The position numbers were made by a program, and so were the translations under genes. The notes below the pieces were generated by a model. It saw only the letters and a list, made by a program, of their open reading frames with translations. It made no database searches and was not told the origin of the DNA. Positions 28,901-43,560 of a stretch of DNA of 64,000 bases are shown one piece after another. Source of the DNA: Aphelocoma coerulescens (Eukaryota; Chordata; Aves; Passeriformes; Corvidae); contig NC_091017.1 in NCBI RefSeq assembly GCF_041296385.1, positions 47,552,214-47,616,213 of the forward strand. The letters are read 5' to 3'. Every line of letters begins with the position of its first letter. Position 1 is the first letter of the stretch.

Positions 28901-31900
28901 GGGTCAACCAGCACTTACTTCATCATCTTAATACTGCCCTTGAAATAAATTCAGATTCAATTAGATATAGAGAGTTATTATTTCATAATTTAATGGAAAA
29001 GTTTTTCAAAAGAGAATACCTGTAATTATATTTCAGAGGATGAAATAAGATTAAATAATGTTAGAAATATCTACCGAGGAATTGTTACACAGTTTTTCTT
29101 CCAGAAGAACTGTCATTAAAATCATGGCTGAAAAAATGAGTACTTTATGTAAGAAAGGTGGCAAGATATATGTGAAAAGGTTGGAAGACTTTTTTCAAGC
29201 ATATAATCAGTAAAAAAATATGTAGTACTTGTTAGGTAAAAAAAAAAAAATTCTGATTCTACAGATATTAATTTGCTTACCTTATGCCAAAAACATTAAC
29301 TAAATCTCTCAGAAATCATCAACAGAAGAAACAACCCTTTCTATCCTCGGCAGAATGAAAAGCAATCAAAAATATGGGTTTTTTTCCCCTCTTCTGTAAT
29401 TTTTTTAGATGTTGCCTGCAAAAAGCACACTGAACTGCTCTAGACAGTGACTTGTGTAATCATCCAAGGTCGGATCCTCTTATCTTTCTCAAGTATCAAC
29501 AGACCAAGGTGCTTTTCTTGGACATTATTACAAAGATTAAATAAATTCTACAAACCTAAACCGGGAAAAAGGAACCAGAATCTGAAAGTGAATTTGGCAA
29601 CATATCAAGCTTACTAAGCCTTCATAATTAGGCTCTGAGAAAACTGAAAGAGTAATGGATCATTAACATCGGTAGGGTGCTGGAAACAACTTTCAGGGGG
29701 AAAAAAAACCAAACTAAAATTCAGCAAGAAGATAAAGATTGTTTTCAACACATAAGTATGGAAACTTCATTGTTAAACAATATCTTCCTGCTTTCAAGCT
29801 ATAGAAAAAAACCCTTATTTTTTTAATTTAAAAAAAAGTAATAATATTAAAAGTATTTTTTTCTTTTTTATAATCATGAAATTATAACCTATATTGAAGC
29901 ACAAAACCATAATATAATTTGAAATTAAAGACTTTGCCTTCAAAAACTTTAAACACTTCAACATGTACAGACATTTTTTTGTCATAAACCTCAATAAGAT
30001 GATTCACAGGACCCAAAGTCCAAGATTCCTAATTGGTCAAAATCTCTCAAGAATCTTCTTCATAAAGTCTTGGGTGAAGGATAAAGGGCAAGTGAATATT
30101 TATCATATAATGTTATTGGAAAAATGATTATGTATTTTTAATCTCTGTATGCCTCACAGACATGTGAAAAAGATATTGATGGTGATACTTTTGAGTTCTC
30201 TTCATCAATTTCATATGTCATTAGAAGCAGGAAGACAAACAACTCTGAAGAGAATTAGAAAGTAGTTCCTGTATGCATAGATGCAAACTCCGTTTTTACT
30301 CCATAACTTTGCAGCACAGAATTAAGCAGGAAGATCCTGAAATCCAGTAATGAATTGCCTGAGGAGATGCTTTTTCAGGGTCATGTTAGTAGAGCTGATC
30401 CTGTGTTAGGTAGGATAAGAGACAGACTGACTCCTTGAAATTTTTACAACAGCTGTTTTCTCTCATCCCTACAGAATTTGACATATCCAGTATTTTGGCA
30501 GCTACTAATGCTACTTTCTACATTCCCCAAAGACTAAACAGTTGAAGAGAGACATAGTGGAACAAATCAAAATTTCAAACTACAAAAAAAATTGTTTATA
30601 TATATATATATTTTTTAAGTACCCAAATGTCTTTAAATATCTTTTTAAGGTCATGTTTATACATTGCATTCAGTCTTCAAAAGCCATTGTAATGTCATAG
30701 ATCATTTTTCAGCCGCTGCTATCTGCCAGGCAGAAATCAGACAGCAATCACTGTGGCTATATGATTCCTAAACTGTTGAAAATACTGCTGTGAGACATTT
30801 TTCCATTCTGGATAACCACAATGCAGATGGAGTCTAAAGAGACTTTCTGCTTCATGCAGTTGTTAATGATATTATTCACAAAGCATATACATCAGGCAGA
30901 TTGGGCTTGACAGTCCTTGAGGTAGCAACCTCATCTTGTTTCTAAAGAGAAATGATGTTCCCTTATGCCAGTCAAGCTCTTCGAAATTTTGGGAGAAAAA
31001 AATTCTGCAAAATGTGTCATTTAGCTTAAAAGATACGATTAGGGAAAGGAATCACTGACACAAAACAGGCAACTTATTTTCTTGCTGGAAATGGTCAAAT
31101 ATGTCATTTGTGAACCATCCATTTGCCTTTAGAAACCAGAAAAAACCCTGGCTGCTTCATCACATTCATAAGAACTTTTTCATATGAAAAATATTTGAAA
31201 GAGAAGGTAAAATGTAAAATCACCTAAGAAATAAAACCAACAAAAACATATACCAGAAATTTCAGCTGAAATTGATGTGCACAGCTTTGGCCTTTCAGTA
31301 TTCAAGAAACAGCATCACAAACTTTTTTTTGATGAAAAGCAGCTGCCTTTATTAATATGACTTTTGTGACAATTCAAGCAGCTAAGGATAAGCCAAAGGG
31401 AAATGCAGTGTGTTGGAATAAATTTTGATTTTAGATAAATCCATGGATTTGAGTGACTGGAGCATGGGCATAGGAGGCATGTAGATACAGTGACATAAGA
31501 AATCTTTCAGTTACTATTGCTAGAAAATGTGTCTTAGGAACTTCATTTTGAATACTTTGTTTACCAGAAGAAGAGTCGAGTCATTTGAGCAGAAAGTGCC
31601 TTGAGTATCTGGATGGAAAACAAAATACTTCTGCCTCTTCTTCTCAAGTATAACTGGCACTGAAGCTATTTTTTCTCCCTAGATGTTTAATACATCAATC
31701 ATGATCTCCTTTTGTGTAGGTTCTGCAATAAGATGAAGACAGAACTATCTGAAGTAACTGAAAAATTCTTGGGACTTGTTGCAAATTTAGTGTCAGCACT
31801 GTGTTTGTTTATATTTGAATCTTAAGTTCAGTTTAGACAAGAAAGAAAAAACGAAAAAAACCCCCAAATCTTCATAATGCCTTTCAGTTCCAGACACTTC

Positions 31901-32577
31901 AGTAGTGACATACATAGCTAAGTGCTGCAAAAGTATTTCAACATATGTTAGCTTCAGGGATAAGCATTGTTTGACTGGGGCATTCATATTCTTAAGATGT
32001 TTATGGGTTTAAACGGAACTGCCCTGAAAAATAATGCTGTTTGAAAAAAAACCCAAACCACAACGATGCATCAGTGACCACCTTCCTCCTTCTTCACTTG
32101 TACAAAAAATGTGAAAAAAGAAAACAACACCCAGAAACTATAATGTGAGTCCTCTGTGAGGTGACTATATTCGAAAGACAGCAGGAACTGAATTTCTAAA
32201 AAAAATCCTTACAGCTGTAAGGACTGTAAACTGCAAAGCCTTGCCTACCTATCCAGGTTTTTCTGAAGAGGACAGAATGAACTGTTTTCCCAGGCAGTAG
32301 CTCCCAAAACACAAATCTTTTATGTCAAGGAGAGAAAAAGAAAATCGATAATAGCTACAGATCTTCACAACTCTATGCTTGCCCATAACAGTACAGGAGG
32401 GTTGTACACTGTACACTCTTCAGCTGGAAAGCTTTATCTCAAGAATGCTTCTCTTGAGTCCAACTTTCTTCTTGTTTTCTCTACTCCAAAGTTGGGGTAG
32501 AGAAGCTGGTACTTGCTTTCCACCTCTCAGTTTTTCTGAACTTCAGTCTTGGTGTGTCAATAACTTTGAACTGGGGA
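22906..32577. other. Intron 1, AT-rich, nothing recognised
   Basis: About 9.7 kb lacks an identifiable repeat family or exon. It includes a T tract at 25388-25403, a hairpin at 25985-26021 and a (TA)7 tract at about 30597-30610. Open frames (at most 92 codons) have no domain signature. Confidence 0.55.
25985..26021. repeat. Perfect 13-bp inverted repeat (hairpin)
   Basis: The arm AAAAAAAGGTATA (25986-25998) pairs with TATACCTTTTTTT (26009-26021) across a 10-nt loop. AT-rich inverted repeats arise easily in such sequence, and no function can be assigned. Confidence 0.7.
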
Positions 32578-32945
32578 GAATTACTTGGGGGTGTTGGTTG
32601 ACAAAGCTTGACATGACCCAGAAATGAGCACTTGCAACCCAAAAAGCCAGTCGTGTCCTGGGCTGCATCCAAAGCAGCATGGCCAGCAGGGCAAGGGCAG
32701 GGATTCTGTCACTCTGCTCTGGTGAGACCCTACCTGCAGTGCTGCATCCAGCTCTGGGATACCCAACGTAAGAACAATATGGACCTGTTGGAGCAGGTCC
32801 AAAGGAGGGCCACAAAGCTGATCAGAGGACTGGAGCACCTCTCCTATGCAGTCAGGCTGAAGGAGTTGGAGCTGTTCAGCCTGGAGAAGAGAAGGGTCTG
32901 GGGAGACCTTAGAGCAGCCTTCCAGTACCTAAAGCTGAGGACACT
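32578..32945 (+). mobile_element. CR1 LINE fragment, C-terminal ORF2
   Basis: A plus-strand open frame reads the CR1 ORF2 C-terminal region, with [19 protein letters not shown] followed by [12 protein letters not shown]. Similarity stops at about 32945, before the 3' UTR and terminal repeat, so both ends are missing. The 113-codon open frame at 32632-32973 is this remnant, not a host gene. Confidence 0.9.
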
Positions 32946-35724
32946 AACAGGAGTTAAGGATGTGGTTTTTTGATTTAAAGCAGATTAAGGAGGAAACTAC
33001 CAAACTCCCTAGTGGCACAGACACCCTACTTTCACACAACAAAATGTGGGCAATACCACAGCTATTAAAATCTACTGTGATAATCTCAGTTCAAGGTAAA
33101 AAACCAAGGTAGCTGAATTCAAGGGAGCAGATGGCTCTGGATTTTCATTCAGTAGATGAAATATAAACTGAAAAGAACAGTTTGAAATACTCAGTCCATC
33201 TGAAATTAGGCTGGAAAATAAATACATCAGTAGGTGTATTCTTACATACAGAGAGGGCAGAAAATCTGCAGCCAAAGCTATGCAGAATTAAAAATTAAAT
33301 TATTATTGTAAGGGGTGCTGCTCTGGGCAATACAAAAGATATCACATAACAGGGATATATCTCCCTTAGTATATGATATACACAGTATATAAACACCAAA
33401 CAGTCTTTCACTCTGTCACATGTCTTGCCCATAATACCCGGTAATAACCGTAATACAAGTTATAGCTCTGACACACATCTGGAATGAATGCTCAGAAGAG
33501 AATTCTGGAATATTGCTTTGATCAGACTTCAAATAATAAACAATTGCACAAACCGAGTTCATAATGGCTTAATTGCAACCATTTTAAGAGGGAACTCTTT
33601 TTTTGGTGCTTTTGCAATGTTTACTACATAGAAGCTCAATCCATGATGACCAGTATACATGAGAGCATGAAATTGGTAATATTATTCCTACTGCTGTGTA
33701 ATTTAATTTCTGTTGTCATAAACATAAGTCTTTCATCTTTTTCCTATGGTTAGGAAAATACTTCTCAAAGTGGTAGATAAGGCTTGTGGAAATGAAAAAA
33801 AGACTGTTTCCATATTTGTATTTTCCCCTTAAAATGGTCACAACAGTTTCAATTCTTAATTGCTGCATTATAAAACAGAGGGACCACTGCAATGCTTTTT
33901 AGAAAATTTGTTTACAGTTTACAGCTGTACTAAAAAAATTTTTGAGTCATGCTGGTGGCTTGATTTGTGGTTTACTCAGTGACCTCAGTTTTCCTACTTA
34001 TTTTCTTCAGGGACAAGATTTTTCAGGAGTCTTCTCTGATTAACTTAGCTTTTGTGAGAGAGAACATTTGGCTGCTAGTACCAAACTAATGTTTTAATGT
34101 AAAAATCTTGTTAATTCTCTGATGATAATACTTCTAAGTCAAAGTCACTCATTAGCCCTTAACATCAACATGATAAACATCAGTGTCAGCAGAACAGAAA
34201 CTTTCTAGAAAGTTCTGATGTCTGCAATTTAAGTGGCAAAGACCATAGCTATAGTAGCAAACAGTATTAGCTTTTCTTGTAGTGATTTTAAAGCTATGCC
34301 AAGCCTATATTTTATGACTACTTTATGGCTGTCAGTAGAATTTTCACACATGCATAGTCACCATTGACTGGTATTTCACCTTGTTTACAAGGACATAAAC
34401 AATTTTATTAGAAGTTTAAAAATTCACAAGCTAAAGGAGACCTGTAAAATTTACTGTAAATCTATTCACAGATATCCTGCAGTCTTCTGAACATGATCAC
34501 TGGACATGCTGGTCTTAAGAGAAAAAAGACAAAACTGCCTGTAAATAAGCAGCATTGTAGGTTTCCCAGCAAGTATAGAAGAGTGTTTTTTTTGGACAAA
34601 CACTTTAAAACAATGCTAACTTCATTGATGGGAGCAATGTAGCAAGGAGTGATATGCAGCTCAAGCCCATCTCCTGCTTGTGGCAGAGTACAGTATCTCC
34701 TGTGAAGTTTCTGACTTCAACAGTACGGAAAGCTATGGAAGTGTGGCGGAAGAGATGAAATTTACTCCACCTAGTAAAATTAAGACTTCAGGGCCAGCTC
34801 TGTGAAGAATATCACAAGCTTTAGGTACTGATGCAAAAAGCGACAGGAAATATATCCTGGGACATCTTAGACATTACTTGAATTGTCATTTGAGTTCAAA
34901 TGTCTAAAAGCTCTATTTTCATTAAAGATCGGAATCTGAGGCAGAAAAGTCAATTAAACAGCATGGCTAAAGGGGCTGACAAAAAGCTAAAAGAATTTGC
35001 ATGACCTTTGGAACTTGTATCACTAGTGAATTATCTTCATGATGTACCTAGATCAAGAGAGACAAATGGACATAAGAGTTTTAAATGGTATTATATGAAA
35101 ATGCTGGAAATTAAGACATTTTAAAGGGAGGTCAGAATATCCAATACCTGTAACCCAGTAACAAATATTTAGCTACAGTTGTACTGAAAAGACTGTGCTG
35201 TAGTTGAACCAAGGATCAGCTGAATTACAGTCTCGTGAAGTCCCCTATCGTTGCCATCTAACTGATGCTTCTCAAAATGATACATTTTGGAATAATCCCA
35301 GAAAAAAAATTAAGCAAATACCCCCAAATGTTTATCTTCTTTCTATCACCTCACCCAGAAAGAGCTGTGCAACTTAAGTAGGAAAATGTGTCAGTACATG
35401 ATCATGAAAAGACATTTAATTACATAGATAACTCCATTTTTTGAAGGTGTATTGGACATATTCATTGAGTAAAACACTTCTGTAAGCAAAAGAAATCTAT
35501 AAAAAAGGATATTTGAGGAAAAACTCAAGTGTTTCAAAGTTATTCATACATCGTGCAAGGTGCATTTACAGAATCTCACAAGCTGCACAAAAATGGTTTA
35601 AAAATGTATGGGACAATAAAGACTGATTTGCATACTGACAGACTCATAAAACACTAACAAAAGAGCAGGGAGAGTACAAAACTTGAAAATCAGAAATTAA
35701 TATGTGCAATGATATATCAGAATA
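32946..35724. other. Intron 1, AT-rich, nothing recognised
   Basis: Unique sequence with short homopolymers only. No exon or repeat family was assigned. Confidence 0.55.
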
Positions 35725-35800
35725 TACTGAGCTGGAAGGGACCACAACGATCATTGAGTCCAACTCCTGGCCCCTCACAGGACAACAGTCTGCACAACTC
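35725..35800 (-). mobile_element. CR1 3'-end fragment
   Basis: The plus strand reads GAGCTGGAAGGGACCACAA and then GTCCAACTCCTGGCCC, the reverse complement of the CR1 3' UTR. Only about 75 bp is recognisable, and the terminal octamers have decayed. Confidence 0.8.
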
Positions 35801-38800
35801 TATGTAAAGCCTCAGGTTTTGAAGTAAAGGGTCACAAATGCAGGAAATAAAATCAGTTTGTCATATTCAGAACAGGTGACTTACCCCAAACACAAATTCA
35901 GAAATCTCTACCTCAGCTCTAAAGTACTACAGAATAATAACACAGAAACCTTGGAATTCAGAGAAATTTAGTATCCTTCACAGTACTTAGAGATTCTCTC
36001 AAGCTTTTTAAAGTGAGTGAACACACTGCATTATGGATGCTCACAGAGATAATAGGCCTCACACAGGTAAGATAGTCTGACACTGTGCTTTAAGATGTGA
36101 AAGGATCCAGAAAGCTTGAGGTGAGATGACCTCGGTGGAAGCAACAGTCCAGAATAAGGATACTTCTTAATAGTTTCTCTCAAAAAGTTTTACAGTGCCA
36201 CTAAAGTTGAAAATCTTCCTTTTTGCTATACCTAAATATGCTAAACTAGGCATGGTCAGAACATGCATCCATCACTCAAATAAAGCTCATTATGCAGAAC
36301 CTGAAATTCTTTGAGGGGCTGTGGGCATTCCTGAGTATCGTATAATTGTTATTCATATGCTCCTTTAAAATATATAGAAGTTTTAGGAAAATGGACTTTG
36401 GCCAATAAATTCACAAATACACCTAGAAATGGAAGAACCATAATTAGTGTGAATTTGACATGACAAAGGTTAATAGGACAGCCCTAAGGAACCCTCCCAA
36501 CTACAATTCGTATTGATCCTGAAAATCCTAACCCAGCTATTAAGAAATAAGAAGAGTCTATACACATAACTTAAGCAACATTTAAGATCAGATAATCAAA
36601 CAGGTGATGAAAACAAATTAACTGTTCTGAAAAAAGGATATTTACCGAAAAAAAAAAAAAGACTCTGCTAAACAGTGCATGCTAGACACACAGAATTAAA
36701 TTTTTTTTCTTATTCTTTTTGGGGATAAAATAAACAGTAAATTAGTGCAACACTGACAAAAGAACTAAAGAGACTAATTCAGGGACATTACAGGCATCCA
36801 TGCAATAGCTAAAGACATGATACAAATTCAGAGAGAATATGAGGAGACACTGAAGAAAGCAAATGACAGAAAGTAGAAAGATGGATCAGATAACATTGGG
36901 GATTTAATAAAAAATTAAATGCATTACCTAGATGTTCTTTCTATGAAAAACCAAGTTGGAAGAAAAGCTGCAGTTATAGTCTAGTACAAGGCTTCTTTAC
37001 GGCACAGAGGTGCTGTCAAAGATACTTTCTGCAGTTATTTAAAATAAAGAATCTTTGGTTGTCATACTGAGACAAAAGACTGTCCCAGAATGAAGCTGGG
37101 AAATGTTCACAAGAACATAAAGTACCGGAACAAGTAGAATTCAGTAGCAGAACTATAATGCTACACATAAGCCAGTACCACCCAAACAATGAAGACCAAA
37201 AATGGCTTAGAAACTGGGGTTTTACAATATTACAACAGTAGATGTAACAGGAGACAGACAGTTGTAAAATAAGAATGAAATTGATTGTCAGCTGATAAGA
37301 AATTACTTAGCATTTAATATGCCTCAAAAAAAAAGTCAACAAACATATAAACAATATGGGTCCAAATAAAACAGACTGATGTCAATTCCATTTTCCTGGA
37401 AAATGCTTCCCAAGCTATGTTGAGCATTACTTCAGCCAAAAATTGCTCATAAAGTCATATTCTTATTTCAGTTTGCATGGAAGGAAATTAGGAGGTCATC
37501 TTAGTCCTTTCTCTTCTTCAAATACATGACTAACTCTGCCTATGACTTTCCTATACATAACTGCCTTTTATCTTAAATCAGCACATAATCTAATATCTTT
37601 CATTTTCTGGACTAATTTTTTACACTGTTCAAGTCGCATTGAAAAAGTATAACAGACTCTTACAGAACTTTAGAGGCTCTGAAAACTAAGTAAGCGTAAG
37701 AGCCTTTGGCATTGGTGGCATCTTCAGTTCTAGAGCCAAAGGCATAAAATCCAATTAGGCTTGGACAGAATAGACTCTGGGGAATACACAGGACCTTAAA
37801 TGAGAGTCACTACTTTTAACTACTACTGAGTCCAGATTTTATAATACAAGAATTCTGAAAAAAAATTCATATGGTTGGAATATTTTGTTCCACACTTAGA
37901 AAGGCCTTACTCCTATTATTTCATTACATACTTCTGTCACCTTTTTTTTGGTGTCAGTAGTTTGCACAATGCATACACTACTACTGCGTGAAGGACTTTA
38001 TGGTGTATCAGGGAAATCAGTTTAGACCCACGCAATAGTTAACTGTATCAGTGAAAGTCACTAGTGACAGAAAAGAACGTGCAGTGATTTTTTTTTTTTT
38101 CTGGATTCCCAAAACTAGCAAATGGGAATTTCAGGTTCAGAATTATTCTACCATTTGCCATCTTCACTGAGATTAATTTCAAAATTCCTATTAATTCCTT
38201 TCTCCACAGCCCCTCATCTCTGAAGTGTGCCAGTACACCATGAAATTTTGAAGGCAATGCTGATTCACTAAAATAAGCCATCTGTCTGGACAATTAACAA
38301 AGCAGTAGGTACTGGTTTAAACAGCTTAACTCCAAGCAGACTACATTGTCCAGTGGCCATAATCCAAATGAAAAGTTGAACAGCAAGAATCAACACTTTT
38401 CAGTAAAAGCTAAATGCTACATTTCAGATTGTTCAATTTTTTTCCCCTACTTACCATAAAATTCCAATCTTTCAAAATTTTTTTGACTGAAGTTGCATTG
38501 CTGCTGTCTTTTCTTCCAGGTACTACTAGTAATAGTCATTAACTGGAATGCTATCAAACCTATCTGTACATGTAGAAAAGACTTCACAGCTGAACATTCC
38601 TGGTGTTTCACAATGATTTGTAAACTGAAGGGATTTGATGTAAATGCAGAACATATGAAGTGATAAAGTGTAATTTTAAAAGTCATTGTTTCCTAAACGT
38701 AATCACAGTTTAAAATGAAACAGGGTTTGATATAGAAAACACATGTAGAAAAAAATTGTCTAGAGACTCCAAAAAGCAAGATCTATGACAGGATCAAATG

Positions 38801-41800
38801 AAATGTAATTACTTATAAGCTTTGGCTGGGAACAAATATGGAAAAACATTAATGACAGATAGAAGTACAAAAGAAAGGACAGTCCTAAAAGCAAAAATCT
38901 CAGGGAGAACAAGGGAGGGGTCACACATATGCAAGTGCTCAGAAATTTAGCATTCAACATATGGACAGAGATTGAAAGATAAAGGTCACAGCTGAACTTT
39001 GAGTATGGATATGGAGTCAATGAAGTCTACAGAGGACTGGGAAGATGGTTCTGGAGTACAGTAGGGAAAAGGGCAACTGATGCCCTTTCATTAGAACTTC
39101 AATAGAAGATGTTTTAAGTCTGCTCTTCCAAAGGAGTAAAAATAACAGCATTGGAGAGACTGCTGCCATTTGTTGTTGAAGAGCTGGAAAAACAACTTGA
39201 AGCTGCTTAACACTCTAGAGAAATAAAGGGGAAGAGAAAATGACAAAATTAACTATGTCTACTTGTACATATTATATAGAACTTTAGGGCATGCTGGATA
39301 ACGTGTTGTTTTGTTTTAGTTATGAGCAACAAAATGTTTCAAATCCCTGTCAGATAATGATCAGGTACAAGAACTCAATCAAATGGATTCCCTTAACAGT
39401 ACAATCTAAGATGATCAGAAACCTGGTGGAAGCAAGATGTTGTGAACAAAAGAGAAAGCCCTTCTGGAAAGCCTCTTTGTAACAAGGTTTATGATTGGCA
39501 TCTAGTTCCATGCACACCCATTTCACAGGTGAGGCAGAGGTATCCTTGAGCAGATGTACTGTTCTGCATGGTGGCTGAGAATAATTTCAAGTTGGAGCTA
39601 AAAAGTAAGTTGAATAATTAAGTTCAGGGCAAATAAGTCAGGGTACTTAACTATATCAATACTTGTCAGCTATACTTATCAAATGACACTAGCAGCAAAA
39701 AACTTGTCCTGAAATATTCTGGACGCTGAAAGGTCCAATTTCTTTTCTAGAAGCAAGAGGAATTAAAGAAAGCAAGAAAGAACAGCACCATTTTGAGGCT
39801 GCTAGCTGAATGACACCCTGTGGACTGAAATCACCTCGAATGAATCAGTTTGCAGTGAGGCCCCTTCTGTTCACCGTGAGCACGGCAATTGCTGCATTAT
39901 GGTAATCACTGGGTGTGAGGTGGGGCTTCTAATCCTGAGAGCTGTCTCTGCTAAAACAGAGACTCCAGCCCCAAGAAGTCATACAGGTGCACAGGCAGAG
40001 GGTAGTACCTTACTTCTAGTAACCAACTCCATAATTACGTCTGTGAGAAGAAGGTTTAGGATTACAGAGTAATAAGTGCCCTACTATAGCTGACATAGTA
40101 ATCTAATTTTTCCAGTTACACTGAATTCCTAATTTGCCAGATTACATTACTCTTTTCTTACTTCAGTATAGGCTCAGCATTTCTGAATATAGAAGACACA
40201 AAAGAATTTTACTTTACAGATGATCATTAGACAGTCCCTTATTTCCAGTGTACTAAAAAGTCAACATTCTGTGTTTCTATAAAAAGTATTTGATCACATA
40301 CTGGATTTGCACTTATCAAATGAATATGCACAATTGTTCCAACAAAATAAATTCTTAAAATAATGCTGGTAAATATTTCTTCAGAATGGGTATTAGCTTA
40401 AATGAAACATACTGGAGCTGCTTCACAGTGTTACTACTGAAAATTTCATTTACTTCATTGAAATACCTGTGTAAGAAAGCAGACCAAAGAACAACACAAG
40501 CAAATTCATGATTTGGAGATTTATTTGCAAGACAAGCAATTTCTTGTTTTTGAGTAAAGTAAGCAAACATTCTGTCCAGTCATCACAGAGAACAATCAGC
40601 AATTCAAAACACAGAAAGAGGTGAAATCTCTGTGAAATTTGAATTTGATCAAGAAATTTTTCTGAGTAAATATGGGGACAGGAAATAATATGAATATCTA
40701 AATATAAGCAAAAAGACTTTGAAAACAATTCACTGCTTTGGTGATAGTTATGGCTGCACTAGAAAGACGTGCTCAGGCAGCTTTACCCCAGGAAGCATTC
40801 TGGCAGCTTGAGAAAAGTAAAAGAAAACACCCACTAGAAAAGCTTGCAATGAGAAGATGTATCACTCTTGTGACAGATGGGATATCCCAGTACAAAACAA
40901 GCACCAATAGCAAGCAGATTGCACATTCTACACCCACTAGGTTACTTAAACGTATCGTGTACACTTCATTCTTTTTTCCATTCATACTTCTGCACGCCCA
41001 TGTTTGTCAGATTCAGCCACATCTTTAGGTCACGTTGCAGGTAACAACAGCTGCAAGAGGTATTAACAAGGCACAAGTGCGAGCTTTGCACAACTGTATA
41101 ATCTTCCCTAGATTGTCACAAATTATGCATTAGAAATTCTTACCAGGAATAATAACAAAAATAAGTATTCATAATGCCCCTAAGAATAGGGCAGCATCTT
41201 AGAATTCTATTTTTACAGAGTGTATACATACCAGTTTTGACAGAATGTGTGTAAAGGATCCCATGAGGGAGAGACCCAAGTCAATAACTCTAAAACAAGA
41301 GCCTTTCAGAAAAAACCTGACATCCACACTCAAAACATGGGGAAAAAACAAACCAAAGGAAAACAAACCAAAAAATTCAGCAGCAAATAATTTAGGAAGA
41401 AAAGTGCAAAATTTTTCTTCAGTACAGGAGATATGCCATCCTCAGCATAATACCCAATGGGTATGGATCATCCAAAGAAAAAGTGCAAATGTATGATGAG
41501 CAGAAGCACAACAAATTCATAGGAACGTGCAGAAGTAAATGAAGAAAAGTGGGTATATTAGGTAAATACAAAATATTTTTGGGGATTGCCTACAAACAAG
41601 ACAAGTATTGTCCCACAAAATTATGAAAATCAAGGCAGTTTCCCACCAACCAACAAAATGTTCATAGTTGAGAATATCATAAGGCACTGCAGTAGTGGGA
41701 TGCACTGGATGGGCAAAAGAAAAAGGAATCAGAAGAGCTGCAAAAAATGGTAGTATGTACACAAATTTGTAAGTGAAGACACAAAAGAAATGCCAATTAT

Positions 41801-43346
41801 TTGCCAAAAAAATTGCTCAAAAACCTTTGCTGCAAGAGCCAGAAAATCTGACTGCATTTTGAGCTCTACATTAGATATTTAATATATGCTAAGACACAAA
41901 TTGCTGTCTTCTCCATACTTACTAGTATAAAGAGGAGATGAAAAGCTCTTTTACTGAGCTTGATGAGAACTACTTTGTTAACTCTCTAGCCCTGAAAGTT
42001 TGCATCCAGAATAGTTAGAATGAGCTTGGCCAATGAAGATAATGTGTACACAACACTCACCAATACAAAAATTCCTGTGGAAGCTGTCTCAATAAGCACA
42101 AACTACAAGAACAGCGAAATTCTTCTAATTTATCTCAAGAACTAAAGCCAGCACCTGTGTCTAGGTGGAGGAAAGTAAGGAAAGATTACTGTCCTCCCTT
42201 CCCTCAGGAATGCTGAATATTCTTCTCCTGTGTATGAGAGATTGTAATTTCTGGAGTTCAAAAACAATACACAAAAATATGAGTTACAATGTGCCAGCAG
42301 ATGCTGCATTACAGGAAAAAAAAAAAAAAAAAAAAAAGGTTAAATGAAAAGGTTCTTTCTGCAAAAACCACCAAATCAGAGGAAATGTTTCTGGATGTAT
42401 CTATATCTGTAAATTCAAGAACCCAAACTACACAAAATTAAGTGGTCACAGACAGTCAGACTGAGAAATTTCCAAAGGAACATCATACACATATATGACG
42501 ATATAATTCACAACAGAACCACCCATCTGTAGAGTGAGGCAGCAAAGCCCCAATTTACTCTGATTAATGAACATAATAAAGAATAATGAGTTCCTAGAAA
42601 GTAGAAGAGGACAAATATATCAAGAACATATGTCGTTGGAGCAGAAAACTCTAGTACAAGCTAACTGTCCTTGACCCAAGTAACAATTCCCATTTGTAAC
42701 CCTACAAAGGACAGCACTGCAGTAGCAATCCTTGGTGGTCTCGTGTTTTCTTTATTCCCAAGTGTGTTCTTGAAGCATCAATTTTCAGACTTAATAGCTT
42801 GCATATGTACTCCACATGAAATTGTAAGTGGCTTCCTACAGTGCACCCACCCCAGGATATATAGGTCAGGCACTTATGACCTTACCTGTATTCAGCTTTC
42901 TTACAAGACTATCCGTGATCCAACAAAAATCCTACTCTCAGTCCAGTTACAGAAGATTTCTCTGCTTACCACACTCTGGGTTTAAGGCTGTGAGCAGCAA
43001 CCTTCTTACTCCCTGGCAAGTATTGCAGACATAAAAATGGAAGCAGCAAGACAGGCACTGACCTTGATAAGAGATTTGCTATTGATTTCAGTAAAACCAC
43101 TTTTAGGGAAGTTATTTCCAGAGATCAGGCATACTCCTGGAGGTGGTGCTCTTTTGCAAAGGGCAAAGGTTATTTTATAGAAAGACTAACAGAATTTGAT
43201 ACCAACCTTTCTTTGACTAACAAAACAACAGCCAAGAGGTGATACTTTTATTCTCATTACAGGAATAGAGAGGTGCTAAGTAATGCTATGTAATGTTGGT
43301 ACAACAGCAAAAGCATATAAACTGACAGAAAATATGTTTAGGCTGT
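35801..43346. other. Intron 1, AT-rich, nothing recognised except homopolymers
   Basis: It contains an A tract at 36648-36660, a T tract at 38088-38100 and a 23-nt A tract at 42316-42338. No repeat family or exon was identified. Open frames (at most 104 codons) are featureless. Confidence 0.55.
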
Positions 43347-43560
43347 GAGAATCATGGAATGGGTTGGGTTGGAAGGGACCTTAAAGACTATCTAGTTCCA
43401 ACCCCTTGCTATGGGCAGGAACAGCCTCCACTACACCAGGTTGCTCAAGCCATCATCCAACTTGGCCTTGAACACTTGAACAAGGAATGTGACAGCCACA
43501 ACCTCACTGAGCCACCTTCCAGTGTCTCAACAATCTTCTTCAGTTGGAGTAAGGAAATAG
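43347..43560 (-). mobile_element. CR1 LINE 3' region
   Basis: The plus strand has the antisense CR1 3' UTR: GAATCATGGAATGGGTTGGG, then GGAAGGGACCTTAAAGA, then CTTGGCCTTGAACACTTG. It is a truncated, minus-oriented insertion of about 210 bp. Confidence 0.9.

Noticed and set aside
32379..32973. Several open frames on both strands around 32.4-33.0 kb
   Set aside because: The region is a CR1 ORF2 remnant. The frames are readings of the mobile element, not host genes.
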